DNA from: Epiperipatus broadwayi
Taxonomy: Eukaryota; Onychophora; Udeonychophora; Euonychophora; Peripatidae
Direction: 5' to 3'
Assembly: GCA_028023455.1 (NCBI GenBank)
Contig: JAQFVV010012535.1
Coordinates: 1,240,001-1,304,000 of the forward strand
Length of the DNA stretch: 64,000 nt
Shown in pieces: positions 24,000 to 36,123 of this stretch. Each line of letters starts with the position of its first letter. Position 1 is the stretch's first letter. The notes under the pieces were generated by a model. It did no database searches, was not told where the DNA came from, and saw only the letters and a program-made list of their open reading frames with translations. A program made the translations under genes and the position numbers.

Positions 24000-26524
24000 A
24001 CCAAAAGACCTCAGAATGTGGGAGAAATATTTTTCTTTCAACTGACTTTATTAGTCAAAGAAGACAATCTATATTTTTGACTATGGTATTAGTTATATTT
24101 AAGAATTGAAATAGTGAGCATATATAAACAGTTATCTGTGGATATAGATTCCATAAGATATTATTTTTCTAAGTGTACTTATTAACTTTCTATGTTTAAC
24201 CTATATCTACTGAATTATAATATTCTTTCTTAATTTTAATGCTGCTAATATTAATAATCTGTAACTTGTAAATCATTTAGATTATTTATTTTTAATAAGC
24301 AAGTTTTATGTACTTGAATATATATGTGTGTGTATATGTACAAACTCAAACATTTACAGATATATTTTTTTTTAAAAAGAGTGTTATTTAAATAATTTTG
24401 TAGTTTCTGTATAAAAAGTTATATTATTTGGGATCAATTTCAGGAAAGGTTTCAGCTAATGTCCAGCCAGTCATCTACAAGTCTTGAGAGAGATAAAAGG
24501 TCAATATTGACATAACGTCAATGTGAGCCATGTGGAGGGATGAGAGCAAAGATTCATTAATCAATTATTATAATTTTCAAGAGATCCAGATCGTTTTGGA
24601 CCATACTAAATAATAAATTTAAAAAATTGTCAATTCAAAGAAAAGATTTTATCTAGATGCACTAATGGAATGTAATTTATAAATAACCATGTGTTTCAGT
24701 AACAAAAGTATGAGTGATGTCATCAGACAGGCTAGCACATAAATAGTTTGAAAAATAAGTCTGTTTAGCAGAATAATTCTTACACCCTTTTAGAAACCAC
24801 GCATTATATTTTTTTTATATTTGAGGGTTTCTACAACGTTATGGCAGGTTAAAATATTTTGGCAGTCCCTGTGACCGATCCAAGAATTATGTGCAGCGGA
24901 AGGTTAAATCTAAATGTATTAACATATCTTATGATTGATCTCCAAAGATGAAAGAAGAAACCAACTTTTGCTAATACTATTATTTCACCTATGCCATTTG
25001 CTAAAAGCATAAAGCAAAATGCTAAAATATATGAAAGGCAGAAATATTCATCTGTCTATCAAATATAATTCTACCCAGAAGAAATGAAGAAACCATCCCA
25101 ATGTTAAAATGGTCACTAAAGAAACAATTTATCATCATCACAGTAAAACAGAAGAATTGCCAGCCCAAGCCAAAAATAGAACTGTTCCAGTAAACCGCTG
25201 CAATTGATAAATCTACGTGTGGTAAACATTGGTATATGGCTGAATTCAAATTCTCAACCTTAAACAAGCTGATTTAAAGTGAAATTAACCCGAATCATTA
25301 AAACTCTCCACGTCAGAAAATGAAAGAACTTGGTAATATCAATTTTAATTATATTTTTATCAGTGACTATTAATAATTTTTTTTTAATAAATCCATTTAT
25401 CTCTCTTTTTAAATATTAAAATGAGAATCAATTATTAGAGATTTTTGATAATAATAAATAATGACACTATTAATATATTATATATTATTAGATTATCATT
25501 ACATGTAACCATTTGCATGTGTTTTCTTTATAAAATGTGTTTATTGTGTATTGATTCAAATATGAAAATATGTTGATTTATCTTGTATGTAAGGGGTTAA
25601 ATACAGTTTTTATTCATAATGGGAATTGACATATACACACACACTCCTAATAATATAACTATGCTGACATGTATGTTGAGTATGAATGTACAAATCAGTA
25701 GAAATTTAGCATCATGAGAGATAGATTTTAAAGTAGTTATTAGCCTAGATTGATGAAAATTGAGATAAGTAATTTGAAGTCGATTTCTTTAGATGTTCTT
25801 ATCTTTGAAATCCAACTAATTTTTCTCTACTTATTTCTTGATTGGTATTATGTTTAAATTTGTAAATATAAAAATGTATGTTATATGCAGTAGGTAAGTA
25901 TGTGCATGCATTGGGTGTTTATTTTTAAAATTAAAATGTTTCTAGGATACGAGATTTTTATTTATCAACTAGAGAAATAAATGTACACCCATCACGCTAT
26001 ATGATATGAACATTGAGGTTTACCTTTCATTAAGGGAAGGGGGTAAGACCTTTGGTTATTATTATTTAAATTTAATTTTTCATTATTAATTATTAGCCGA
26101 TAATAAAATTTAATTTGTTTTGTCAATGAAGTTTATATATTTCTTAGAGTTAATCATTGTCTTGTGAGGTTAGTTTGGTCATCATCATCATTGATAGATT
26201 TCAATTATTAAAATATAGTTTAAATATAACAATATTTTGGTGAGTAATTAGAAATTGATAAAAGATAAGATTTATATTGTGAGTTAAGCGTAAAACTGTG
26301 GCTAGAAGCGTTGTCATCATCATCATCTTATTAATAAATAGTGAAAATAAATATAACAAATGGCCATATATAAATAATGGTTCTCACTATGTTTTGTTTA
26401 TTATTTGTGAGCCATCATAAGAGATAATGACTACCATGGAGGATCTCTAAAGATTTAGTAATATAATCTATAGTATCAAATATGAGCTAGTAAAAACATA
26501 TTATTAAATATGCATTTGCAATAG
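24000..26524. other. No gene seen
   Basis: Mostly AT-rich. A less AT-rich patch (24420-25320) has an interrupted plus-strand frame (QKNCQPKPKIELF, GKHWYMAEFKFSTLNK) that I could not place in any family. Microsatellite-like TGTGTATATG occurs near 24325 and ATCATCATCAT runs near 26180 and 26315. Confidence 0.4.
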
Positions 26525-26540
26525 TTATACGAGAATTTAT

Positions 26541-26855
26541 AAACAATGAGGATTGCCAATTCCTCAACAAGCTTTGTGATAAATGCTTACCCAGAGCCAG
26601 CTTTTAAAATATCTCTGTCAGGAACCCCCCCAAACCCCTGACCATGGTTTCGTGCTTTGGCACCTCTCTGAGGAATGCCAAAGTACGAAACCATAAGTCA
26701 GGGGTTCGGGGGGGGGGGGTTCCTGACAGAGATATTTTAAATGCTGGTTCTGGCTAAGCATTTATCACAAAGCTTGTTGAGGAATTGGCAATCCCCATTG
26801 TTTATAACTTAGAAGCTTAAGAGAATAGGGTTATGTGATCTATGACTTATTTTGA
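26541..26855 (+). mobile_element. Hairpin retroposon F3 with hammerhead and 16-bp target duplication
   Basis: The arms 26537-26662 and 26676-26807 form a near-perfect long stem (for example GAGGATTGCCAATTCCTCAA against its complement) with only 13 nt at the apex. A 48-nt unpaired tail (26808-26855) follows the right arm. TTATACGAGAATTTAT occurs exactly at 26525-26540 and again at 26856-26871, a 16-bp perfect direct repeat best read as a target-site duplication. The right arm includes a run of 12 or more G opposite a C7 run on the left. The apex is the 5' half of a hammerhead ribozyme. Non-coding; a retrozyme- or Penelope-like origin is inferred. Confidence 0.85.
26663..26704 (+). ncRNA. Type I hammerhead ribozyme
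   Basis: Stem I CCTCT/AGGGG, core CTGAGGA, stem II TGC/GTA with loop CAAA (the facing arm preserves TGC/GCA), then CGAAAC, stem III region and GTC as cleavage triplet. In the facing arm stem III reads CCATGG, a palindrome; here it has decayed to CCATAAG. All core bases fit the hammerhead consensus. The CTGAGGA part lies in the unpaired apex of the large hairpin, so only this strand has a complete motif. Confidence 0.72.
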
Positions 26856-26871
26856 TTATACGAGAATTTAT

Positions 26872-27590
26872 TTGCACAATTAAATAATAATAAGGATGTT
26901 TTTCCCTTAATATAAGTGCATGTGATATGGTTATAAAGTGGAAAATCCTACACATTGATATCAATAATGTAACAACTGAAGTTCAAACCCAGTATAGTAT
27001 AAGTAGGTATCTAGGTTTACACAGCCTAGGGGCACCCAGATATATCATATACACATAAGTAAAATGAGTAAAAGAAGAGAAATACTAGATGTTTTCATTA
27101 CTAGAGATATTTATTTAGCTACAAAGGTTATATTTCTATTCAAATAGTGCGCCAGCATGTGGCTATGAGTTATTTCTTCACAGCCCTGAACTGTTTTGTA
27201 TATGTGGAAAGAGAAAAAGGGGATTTTTTTATTGTTGGAAGACGTCTATATATATATTCTTCTTTTTATCACATTGCAATATATATATATGTATGACATA
27301 ATAAAACAACTGAGGGTCATGTGAAAGTCTGAGTTCGAATCCCTTATATATTAAAATTACCTTTGTAAATAATTTTCTAGTTATATATAATTCCTTCTTC
27401 CTTTCTTATGACTTAAAAAAAAAAAATAAGAATTACCTTTTTTATAAACTGTAATTAATTTTATTTACTTGACTTGAGAATCATTTGTTGATTTAGTAAG
27501 GCGGTAATGCTGCATTCAAATGACTAATTTCTGCATCAGTAAAGGATAATGGAGGTAATTTGTTTTTACTTTTAATGAAAGTCCCACATA
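26872..27590. other. No gene; short tRNA-like B-box at 27334-27346
   Basis: GAGTTCGAATCCC resembles the RNA polymerase III B box (GGTTCGAANCC). The bases before it (CAACTGAGGGTCATGTGAAAG) resemble the end of the 43.9/47.7 kb repeat family, so it may be a fragment of that family. No full tRNA fold is present. Confidence 0.35.
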
Positions 27591-30500
27591 TCTAACTTTT
27601 TTTTTTTTTTTTTGGAGCACCCAAGTAAAGTGTAACAGTTTTATAAAACTCACTGAATCTCGTAATTTAAATCATCTTGTAATTACTTTATGGTTTTATT
27701 GTTCTTTAACTCCATCTTTAGTTTTGAGATCATTTTAAAAAAATTTCCTAACTTGAGCTTCTTGCTTAATTCACATTTCTGGATACTATCATATGGAAAT
27801 CTGAATGGGTAATGTTTTCAAATTACTTGATGTTTCAATGTTTTCAAGTTTCTTTTTTATCTTTATTTGCAGTTAGATAGTTTTCTAATTTTATGTGATG
27901 ATGTTGCAATGTTAACCACCTTTTTCATTACCTTTTCATATATCTTCAGGAGTTTACATTTGAATCTTTCATTTATTTATAATGGAAGTTTTAAGTATAA
28001 TCATCTATAAGATTAAATTCAAAGAAGTATTTTTTCATCTGAAGAACTAGCAGAATAATATATTCAATATTACCATTCATTGCTGTAATTTCTGGGGGTG
28101 AATTTTTAAAACAATTCCTAGTACTTATTTATATTTCATACAATTTTTTAACTGAAATTATATTTTACTTTAAAATTTTAGCCTTTCAAATTGCTGTTTG
28201 TTTTTTACTGTTGAGATTTTTTCTGGTTTATGGATATCAGTAATAATTTACTTCTCTACTGGAGAACAATCTATTGCTCTTGGAGATATGATACTACTTT
28301 AAACATTATATTTCATATTCAAAATAAATTATACTTTTTCATGTTTGTTTTAAACATTTGAACTATCTTCTTAATAATATCTTTTAACTGAGAATGATTT
28401 GTAAATATATGAAGATATTTATTTTTTTGATTTTATAGATATTTTATCAAAATTTGTCATAGGTAAATGCTGTCCTATTATTTATTATTAATGATTTCAG
28501 GATTTTTACAAGCAATTCTCTTAATTAGTGTTCCAATAAGTTCAACAGCAATTTCACTATTTTATAAATCTATTTGTAATTCAGCGTATTTTTTCAACTT
28601 TTAATATTAAATTTTTTTAGGAAAATAAAGATCATGAGTTTATTTTATTTTATTTTTTGCTCATCTTACCTGCTTTTACTATTTATAACTCATATATCTA
28701 AGACTATTAAATGTAAGAATTTGATAGGGACTCTGCAAACTCTCTTGGAGTATTTTAAGAACATGTTTTAGTATTGTAAGAGCCATTGGTTGTATATGAA
28801 TTTATTTTGTTTGCAATTAGAACTCATATCCTACCATTACATTTGGCATTTGATCATTGTAGAACTCAGAAATTTGGAAAAATTTATTTTTCAGTAAGAC
28901 ACCTAGTACAGTTTTATAGTCATATAATTTCAAAATTTCATCTACATAGAATTTGGTAAAGATTTTTACACCAAAATGATACAAATGTCTTTATACTCTT
29001 GGCTATAATTTTTTTCAGTCTTTGAATGCAAATTTAAAATTGGGTGATGGGCTTTTTTACCTATGAGAAATGATTTATTCTATTTTATATTTGTGACTAT
29101 TCTATGGGATTGATGATTTCCAATATTACCCCTTCATTCTTAATAATGGTCAACTGAGTTGAAATTATTTTTTTATCCCTTCTTTTATTCCATCGCAAAT
29201 GACAATCCAACTGTGACCACGATTGTAATTGAATTCTGATGGACAGTATATCAAATTGGCCACATAGCTTTTGGCTCATTTATAAGTACATCTGATTTGG
29301 AAAAGTTAGTTTTGTTGCAGAAAAGATAGAAAAATATATATTGATAATAATTTGTTGATTAAATTATAATTGATTGTAAATTATAAAAATAGGGACATCA
29401 AAGTATTTGGAAAAAGAGTTCATATGTAAAGTAGAACAGAAAAATAAAGCATTACTCTTTGAGATTCAATTGAGATTTTGAATGTTGGACTTTGTTTAGC
29501 TGTATTTTCAGTACTGATGATGGATGGAGGATTTTGTCATAGGCTTGAGAATACAGTCTTTTCATGTAGCTCCGTGAAGTGTTCTGTCTCAACACTACAC
29601 CTGCCCACTTTAGTATTTTCAAGTTTTCATTTGTTTATTATGGACTAGCTTAGTCCCATGCCATGAACTCCAATCTCTAAGTCTTAAAGAGAAGGACCAA
29701 GATATAATTTTCAGTTTTGCATTTATCAGCCTGTGAATCTCAAAGGAGAAAGGCTTTGCAAAGATTTTTTTGTGTTATTATTTTTTATTTATGGTTGTAA
29801 GTAGTTTACGGTGTTTAAATTGGCATAGTTCTTCTGGTGTTCATGCTGTAGTGTATACTTATAGTCTCGTGATGCTCATGAAATTATGAAGTATAAAAAA
29901 GTTTCTGAATTCAAGAATACCTTTTTTTCCATGCATGTTTATTCTTTTTGGGCTGCATAAAAACTTTAAAAAAATCTAAAAATGCATTTATTAGATTATT
30001 TAGTAGTTGGTTGTATTTTAACAATTGCAACTTTACTAAGATTTTTTTTTTTTTTCCATACTTGTCTTCATCAAATTTTAGAAACTGAAATTGATTGAAA
30101 TATTACATTTTTATGCATGCAATTTTATACCACATTTTATTTGTCATTCACAGATGGTTTTTTTCTTCCCCTTAGCTTGCTCTTTATTAAAGCATGGATC
30201 CTTCCAATCTCTGAAAACAATATCAATTTTCATTTGAAAAATGTTGGTTGATGTTGAATGACAAATTGTTGCAATTTTAAAGCCTCCTATAAGTAGGCAG
30301 TGTAATAATTTTTCTGCAATGTTATTTACTAAGATCTGATAAAAAAAAGTTCTAAATTTAGGATTTCAAATCTACTTACTAAATCAATAATTTCCTCAAA
30401 TTATGACCTAACTGTTGGGATTATGGGTACTACCTCTCAGTGTTGCTCATTCAGACTTATTTACTGGACTAAGGTTTTTAATTAAATTTGTTAATATCTT

Positions 30501-30985
30501 TGCCTTTTTTTTAAATGCATAAAGAAAATTGTATAATCTACAGCTTCAGGCATGCATTATTAATTAATAGTAAATCTATTTATTACCACAAGAAATTAAA
30601 GGAACAATGTTTTAATTTTGCATTGCTTAATATTTTCCTTTATAAAAAACAATATCCAAAGAGTTTTAAAACAATCATGTCTTAAAATAGATGAAATATT
30701 GTTAATTTATACAAAATCTTCAATATTTGTTTTTCTCTTAAAGTTTTCCAAAAATTATGTCTCTACAAAAAAGAAATTTAGTTTCTATTTATGTATTTGG
30801 GATTAGTTTTGCTAGCTCCATTTCCAGTTTACGTATTAGTTTCATTGTAATTTTTTTTTTTGCATTTTTTTCTAAGCATCTGTGACTGATATCACTATAT
30901 ATTTTCATATTAATATTTTTATCATAGACTTTTATTTGCAATATGAGTTTTCTGGCAGACTTCATTTTTATGTTTTTTAATTTTT
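27591..30985. other. Strongly T-rich tract on the plus strand, no gene resolved
   Basis: About 3.4 kb has marked T over A excess on this strand, unlike the balanced AT of the flanks. Such skew often marks decayed coding DNA of an A-rich retroelement on the opposite strand. Minus-strand fragments such as CHSTSTNIFQMKIDIVFRDW (near 30170-30260) look protein-like, but I could not assign a family. No RNA gene was seen. Confidence 0.35.
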
Positions 30986-30989
30986 ACAG

Positions 30990-31866
30990 TATGAATGTCC
31001 TATCTCTTTTTCTTATTTTTTGTTCTTCATATTCTTATTTGGTAGCATACAAAAATGTGCTGACTGTTTGAAAGAATCATATTAACAAAAATTTTATCAA
31101 TTGTTAATAGCCATCTACTTACAAAGCAGATTTTATTTAGGCCAGAAAGAAGTTGCTTTGAACATTTTTTTTATCTTTAACAATTCACATTGAAATAGGT
31201 TTTCAAAATAAATTATAAAACTGGTGCTACTTTTATTGATTTAATCTCATTATGTTTTTATTTGGAAAAATAGTTTTCTAGAAATATTTAAAATACAATA
31301 ACAATCATTGCCATAGGATTATTTGACCCATTTACCCTATTTAATGTATTTATCAGTGATCTTTCAAATACAGAATCAGGAAATTCATCTATGTTAATGA
31401 TACTGCTTTTACTTCTGTAAAGATCCTTTTCATTTCTTTATAATGATATGGAAAATTTAGAATTTTTTCCCAAAGACTTGAGTGTTTTTTACTAATCTAA
31501 CAAAGACAGTGTGCCCAATTCTTCATCTAAACAACAATAAAATATCTCATAATCTAAATATAATCTTTTGCAATAATAGGCCAAGACAGTCCTAGAAATA
31601 ACGTTAAGATTTTAGACTAACTTATTTTTCTCATCTATGTAAAATTAGATTAAAATTTTTTAGGAATAATCTTCTTGGAAAGCTGTTTAGCACTATTTGG
31701 GTTTGTGATGCTATTACTTTACAAATAGCTTAGTTAGCAGCGGCATATTGTACTGGTAAATATTTCCCTCTTTTTAGAGGGAAAGTTTTCACACTAAAGT
31801 TCTGGATGCTCAATTAAATATTACATTACTGACATATTCAAGTTTATTCCTTTGAAATGGCTTTCT
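30990..31866 (+). pseudogene. LINE reverse transcriptase relic (Jockey/CR1-like)
   Basis: In shifting plus-strand frames the RT blocks appear in the correct order: LFERIILTKILSIVNSHLL near 31060-31118, RPERSC near 31140, HIEIGFQNKL then TGATFIDL near 31185-31240, GLFDPFTLFNVFISDL near 31315-31365, YVNDTAFTS near 31390 (the usual YADD has become YVND), then LLGKLFSTIWVCDAITLQIA near 31672-31730, and a last block near PLKWLS at 31850-31865. This matches arthropod-type LINE ORF2 (GFRxxRSxxD, TGAVFxDLxxAYDTV, NGLPQGSVLAPxLFN). Many stops and frameshifts show it is dead. Foldback element F4 interrupts or abuts its 3' end. Confidence 0.75.
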
Positions 31867-31910
31867 GTTTTTTTTTTTTTATATTCCTCTTAAGGGAAGT
31901 TGTTTCATAT

Positions 31911-32361
31911 AATATTCAATTGACCAAACACTTTACTACTTTTACAATGCTTTATTATCCACCCTTTCCTGCTAACAGTTTCGATTGCCCCAGCAATCTT
32001 CTTCAGAACGCTATATCTCCTAATCTAAAAAGCATTGTAAAAGTAGTAAAGTGTTTGGTCAATTGAATATTATGTGATATACATTGGGCAATGCAATAGG
32101 AAACAGTAATTATTATACTTCTTGAAGAAGATATAGGAATACTGAAAATAGAGTTGAATATTTAATAAAAATTTGATTGTAACAGTTGAGATTAGGAGAT
32201 ATAGCGTTCTGAAGAAGATTACTGAGGCAATCAAAACTGTTAACTGCAGGAAAGAGTGGATAATAAATCATTGTAAAAGTAGTAAAGTGTTTGGTCAATT
32301 GAATATTATATGATATACATTGGGCAATGCAATAGGAAACAGTGGTTATTATACTTCTTGA
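31911..32361 (+). mobile_element. Hairpin element F4 with internal direct repeat and 16-bp flanking repeats
   Basis: Three related pieces: A (31911-32025, inverted), B (32031-32130, partial direct copy including the tail), and C (32188-32361, full direct copy with tail). A pairs with C over about 115 nt. B and C share about 95 nt nearly identically (CATTGTAAAAGTAGTAAAGT and following). The unit is flanked by an exact GGAAGTTGTTTCATAT at 31895-31910 and 32362-32377, a 16-bp target-duplication-like repeat. The unpaired tail after the pairing part of C is about 55 nt. Arms A and C each contain a hammerhead-like motif. It looks like a tandem dimer plus an inverted copy of one non-coding unit. Confidence 0.8.
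31969..32011 (-). ncRNA. Hammerhead-like motif, incomplete
   Basis: On the minus strand: CTGAAGA core, a strong stem II GATTGC/GCAATC with loop TGGG, GAAAC, then TGTTAGC. Stem I (GTT/AGC) and stem III are weak, so cleavage is doubtful. The paired copy on the plus strand is at 32204-32247, where GAAA has become AAAA. Confidence 0.4.
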
Positions 32362-32377
32362 GGAAGTTGTTTCATAT

Positions 32378-35300
32378 GAAATTTATAAAATAAAAAAAAA
32401 CTATTAATCAAATTAGACTTGCCTATAACTCAAGAAATAGTTTCATCACCTAAGACTCATCTTAAATCAAGACCCTTTCTGGATACTTAACAAAAATTTC
32501 TTCAAATAATCGAAGAATTATTGTATAAAAATAAATTGATTTATTTTTTTATGAAATTCCAAACATATCTTTTTTCCTGATTTAATAATTAAAGCTAGGT
32601 GAATTTTATCATCCTAGACATTACTAGAGTCTCATCAAAAGATTTAGAGATAATCTATAATCATTGAGTTCACTACTTCATAAACAAAAATTTTACAGCC
32701 ACTGACATATCGTTAATGATGGTCAAATCTGAGGGAATAATGGTTAAAATAAAAGATTTGATTAAAAAATTTTTCTCTGAAATCTCTACAGATTCCTTTA
32801 TAATTTATTATAAATAGTTAAGCTTAATATATAAATTCCATATGCTAAATAAATAATCATCTGTTCTGTTTGTAATGATTCAGGTGAATGATCCTAATAT
32901 ATTTTTCAAATGTGATTTCTTGGGGAAAAAAACATAGAAATGATGAATTTAGAATGATCAATTTTATAAGTAATTAATGTATAATTAAAATTTTTAATGC
33001 ACAGATTTTTTTTTTTTAATCAGATATGTTTTATTTCAGGAATAAATTTTATAAAATTAAACAGTCTAAAGTTTTAATACAGTTTTTTTTTTTATCTGAT
33101 ATGTTTTTATCTCAGAAATAAGTAAAATCTTTCAAGAGATAAAAATTACAATTGTAGTTGTAAGAATTATTATAGAGAAATATTTAGAAAAAATGCGAAA
33201 GTTTTATACTTATTGATCATGATTTTTTTTTTTCAGTGAATATTTTGAAAATGTTTGGTTAGAAGAGTTTATAAAACTATTAGAGAATTTATATATGAAG
33301 ATAGAAAGTAGTTTTAAGATTAAGGAATCTATTAATAAAAGCAGATATTGATTTATAGATATAAAATTGCCTTTTTTTTTAATGATAGGTTGTTTTACTA
33401 AAGAGAATTTGATTGAAATGATAGTTTTTTAACATCAGATATGAAGATAATGTGCAGGACTTATTATAAAAGATTTGAGATCAAAAATTGATAAATAAAG
33501 AGTGAAAATTTTAGGATAATAGCTATATTTAATGTATGGGAATTTTGGATCCCATAATAATAATCAATTTGGCACTCTAGATGACTGAAAGCATAAAGTT
33601 TATCAATTTTTTTATTATACAGATATATACACACACTATATATATTAGATAACAGAAGTTCACATATTCTGTATAATTGAATCTTAATACTTTACCATTA
33701 CCAACAGGCAAGCATAATACTATAGAAGAAACAGTCCAGATGCTTTCAGGACAGATGTTTCTCCCTTAATTCACCTGTTTATCAGATATTTAAATTCTAG
33801 ATCTTAAAGCACCTATTTTATACAAAATTATAATAATAGCAATTCTACATATAAATATCCAAACATGATAATTTTATCTTCAAAATGTAAAAAATTTGTA
33901 CTTATTTACAACAATCAATATATAAAGATGTAAATGATTAATAATCATTCCTTATTAGGTTAGAAATTATTTCATTTCATTTAATTTTGGATAAACAAAG
34001 ATTTCAGAGTGGTCTGATCAAAATGTTGTATGATTCATTTTTCACTCAGAATGTTTTTAGTTTGGTCTTGGCAATATTGGAGGTATTCTTATTTATATCA
34101 TATTTGAAAACTATAATTAATGGTGATATATTCTGAATAAGTATTAATCTGATCTCAATTTAGAATTATGCATTTACTTAAATGATAATAATTTATCAAA
34201 TAATCATTTATTCTTTTGGATTGACTTTGTAATTGCATGTTATTATTATTATTTCTTATGAATTTATTACTTGCATGATGAATTTTAATCAATCGTTGAA
34301 GGATTTGTAAATTATTGAACTGATTAATTATGATAGTTATATTAGATTTAACTCCTCCATATAAGTTTACTACATTTTAATATACTTATAAAAAGTAAAT
34401 AATCTTATGCATAAAAATCATTTATCTACAAAAATTTCATTTTTATATTTTAAACAAAAAAAAAAAATATTAATCTCTCTGCCTTTATCATATAGCATAA
34501 AAAATTTCTGCCAAAATGCATTTCTTGATGCTTGCAATCCCCAACCCATTTAACAGCTGCCACTTAGGAAAATGATAATTAAAAATAAAATATATAATAA
34601 TATGTATTAGATTACAACCATTCAATATAGAAATATGGTAAAACTACAAACTAAGCACCAAAACAATTATCACTGAGAGTATTTATAGTATATCTTTATA
34701 GCTATCGCATTACTATTCAGTTTATCGTAAAACATTTCATTAATTCTCTTAGTTTTAATAACTGTTAAATCACAAATGCCAATATTTATTTTTTCACTAG
34801 ATTTAAATTTCATAGATTTTTCTTGCTGCAGATTTTATTTAAAAAAACAAAAATGCAATTTTTATTTTTTGAAACTACCATACTTATGGTAAAGGTCACT
34901 CCAACAATTTTTGACATTGGTGGTAATATATCAACATGATCTATGAATATATTGCCTTAATTTAAAAAAAACAAAAAGCAAATCTATGACAACTTCAATG
35001 GAATAAAAAAATAGTTCATGTTGAGCAATATCTTGGACTCTATTGAAATCATTTTATATATATATATTTGAATTTGAATTCTTTTTACTCAAATTCTCAA
35101 TTTAATTTAGTCAGTTATTTGTATAAGGGCAAACAAGTATGGCTAAATTTAATAATGGGCAACTATATATAAATATGTTAATGATTATTTAATTTTGAAG
35201 AAATAGGAATAATATTTATGGTTGAAATATGATTAAAAACTGAAATGTACTGATTCAAGTTTTTTTGCAAGTTTATTATGATCAAATCATGGTGGTTAAT

Positions 35301-35576
35301 CACAGAAGCGATCACTATCATTCCATACTCCAGAGTACAAGTAAAATCAGAGAATCATCATATTTGGAATTTTAAACATAATGAATGAATGAAGTTTAAA
35401 ATTACCAGGATAGATAATAACTATAAAAAAAAAAAATGGATATAATCAAAAAAAATTTTTTTATTTATTCAAAATATGGATGTAACTCTTTATTAATGAG
35501 TTATAGATATTTTAATAACTGTTAAGCATCAGGTTTCAATAAATTTAAAGAAATATAATCAGATCTTCATTTACAT
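32378..35576. other. No gene seen
   Basis: AT-rich. A diverged duplication of about 43 bp lies at 33003-33046 and 33079-33121 (CAGATTTTTT, then ATATGTTTT and TCAGGAATAA/TCAGAAATAA). Several poly(T) and poly(A) runs occur. Nothing coding is recognised. Confidence 0.5.
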
Positions 35577-35588
35577 AATCTTGATTTA

Positions 35589-36105
35589 TGTAAAATATAA
35601 AATATGCTAATATGCACGAGCACACAAAGCTGAAGACAAATAAAGAATTTTATATATATATTTAATTACATTGCTAAGCACTTTTGAGGGTCAGAGCCCT
35701 CATATTCATAGTCATCTTGTAAATAGACAAGTAAATTGATTAAGAGCGATGTAAATTTATGCAAATGTGATAGTTACTTATTCCATTTCCTGGATATTTT
35801 GCAGCAAGAGTCTTTTCTATTTATGGCATCGTTATCTCTGGCAATAAAGTAAGCCTCTTTTATCTTCCTTTTGGGATCGCATTTGCATAAATTTACATCG
35901 CTCTTAATCAATTTACTTGTCTATTTACAAGATGGGTATGAATATGAGGGCTCTGATCCTCGAAAGCGCTTAGCCACATAATTATATATATATATAAAAT
36001 ATTTCTTTATTTGTCTTCAGCTTTGTATGCTCGTGCATGTTAGTGCATTTTATATTTTACACTTTAGAACAATTAGCCACAAAGTTTAAACTGTTTGCTC
36101 ATTTC
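35589..36105 (+). mobile_element. Hairpin element F5 with 18-bp flanking repeats
   Basis: Left arm 35589-35772 and right arm 35877-36061 are reverse complements, for example TTTGCATAAATTTACATCGC against its complement, and TGCACGAGCA with CTGAAGACAAATAAAG. The apex is about 104 nt and a tail of about 44 nt follows the right arm. AATCTTGATTTATGTAAA (35577-35594) and AATCTTGACTTATATAAA (36106-36123) match at 16 of 18 positions and fit a diverged target duplication. Both arms carry a GAAAGCGCTTAGC-type motif (see next entry). Non-coding. Confidence 0.75.
35949..35975 (+). ncRNA. Defective hammerhead-like motif
   Basis: GGCT/AGCC can form stem I, followed by CTGA, then TCCTC, GAAA, palindromic stem III GCGC and TT. 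The order is that of a type I hammerhead, but stem II and the second half of the core are missing. It looks like a collapsed ribozyme. The same CCTCGAAAGCGCTTAGC occurs in hairpin F7 at 60731-60747. Confidence 0.35.
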
Positions 36106-36123
36106 AATCTTGACTTATATAAA

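Noticed and set aside
23661-24041. 126-codon minus-strand frame
   Set aside because: It is the antisense of the gag relic and has no family resemblance.
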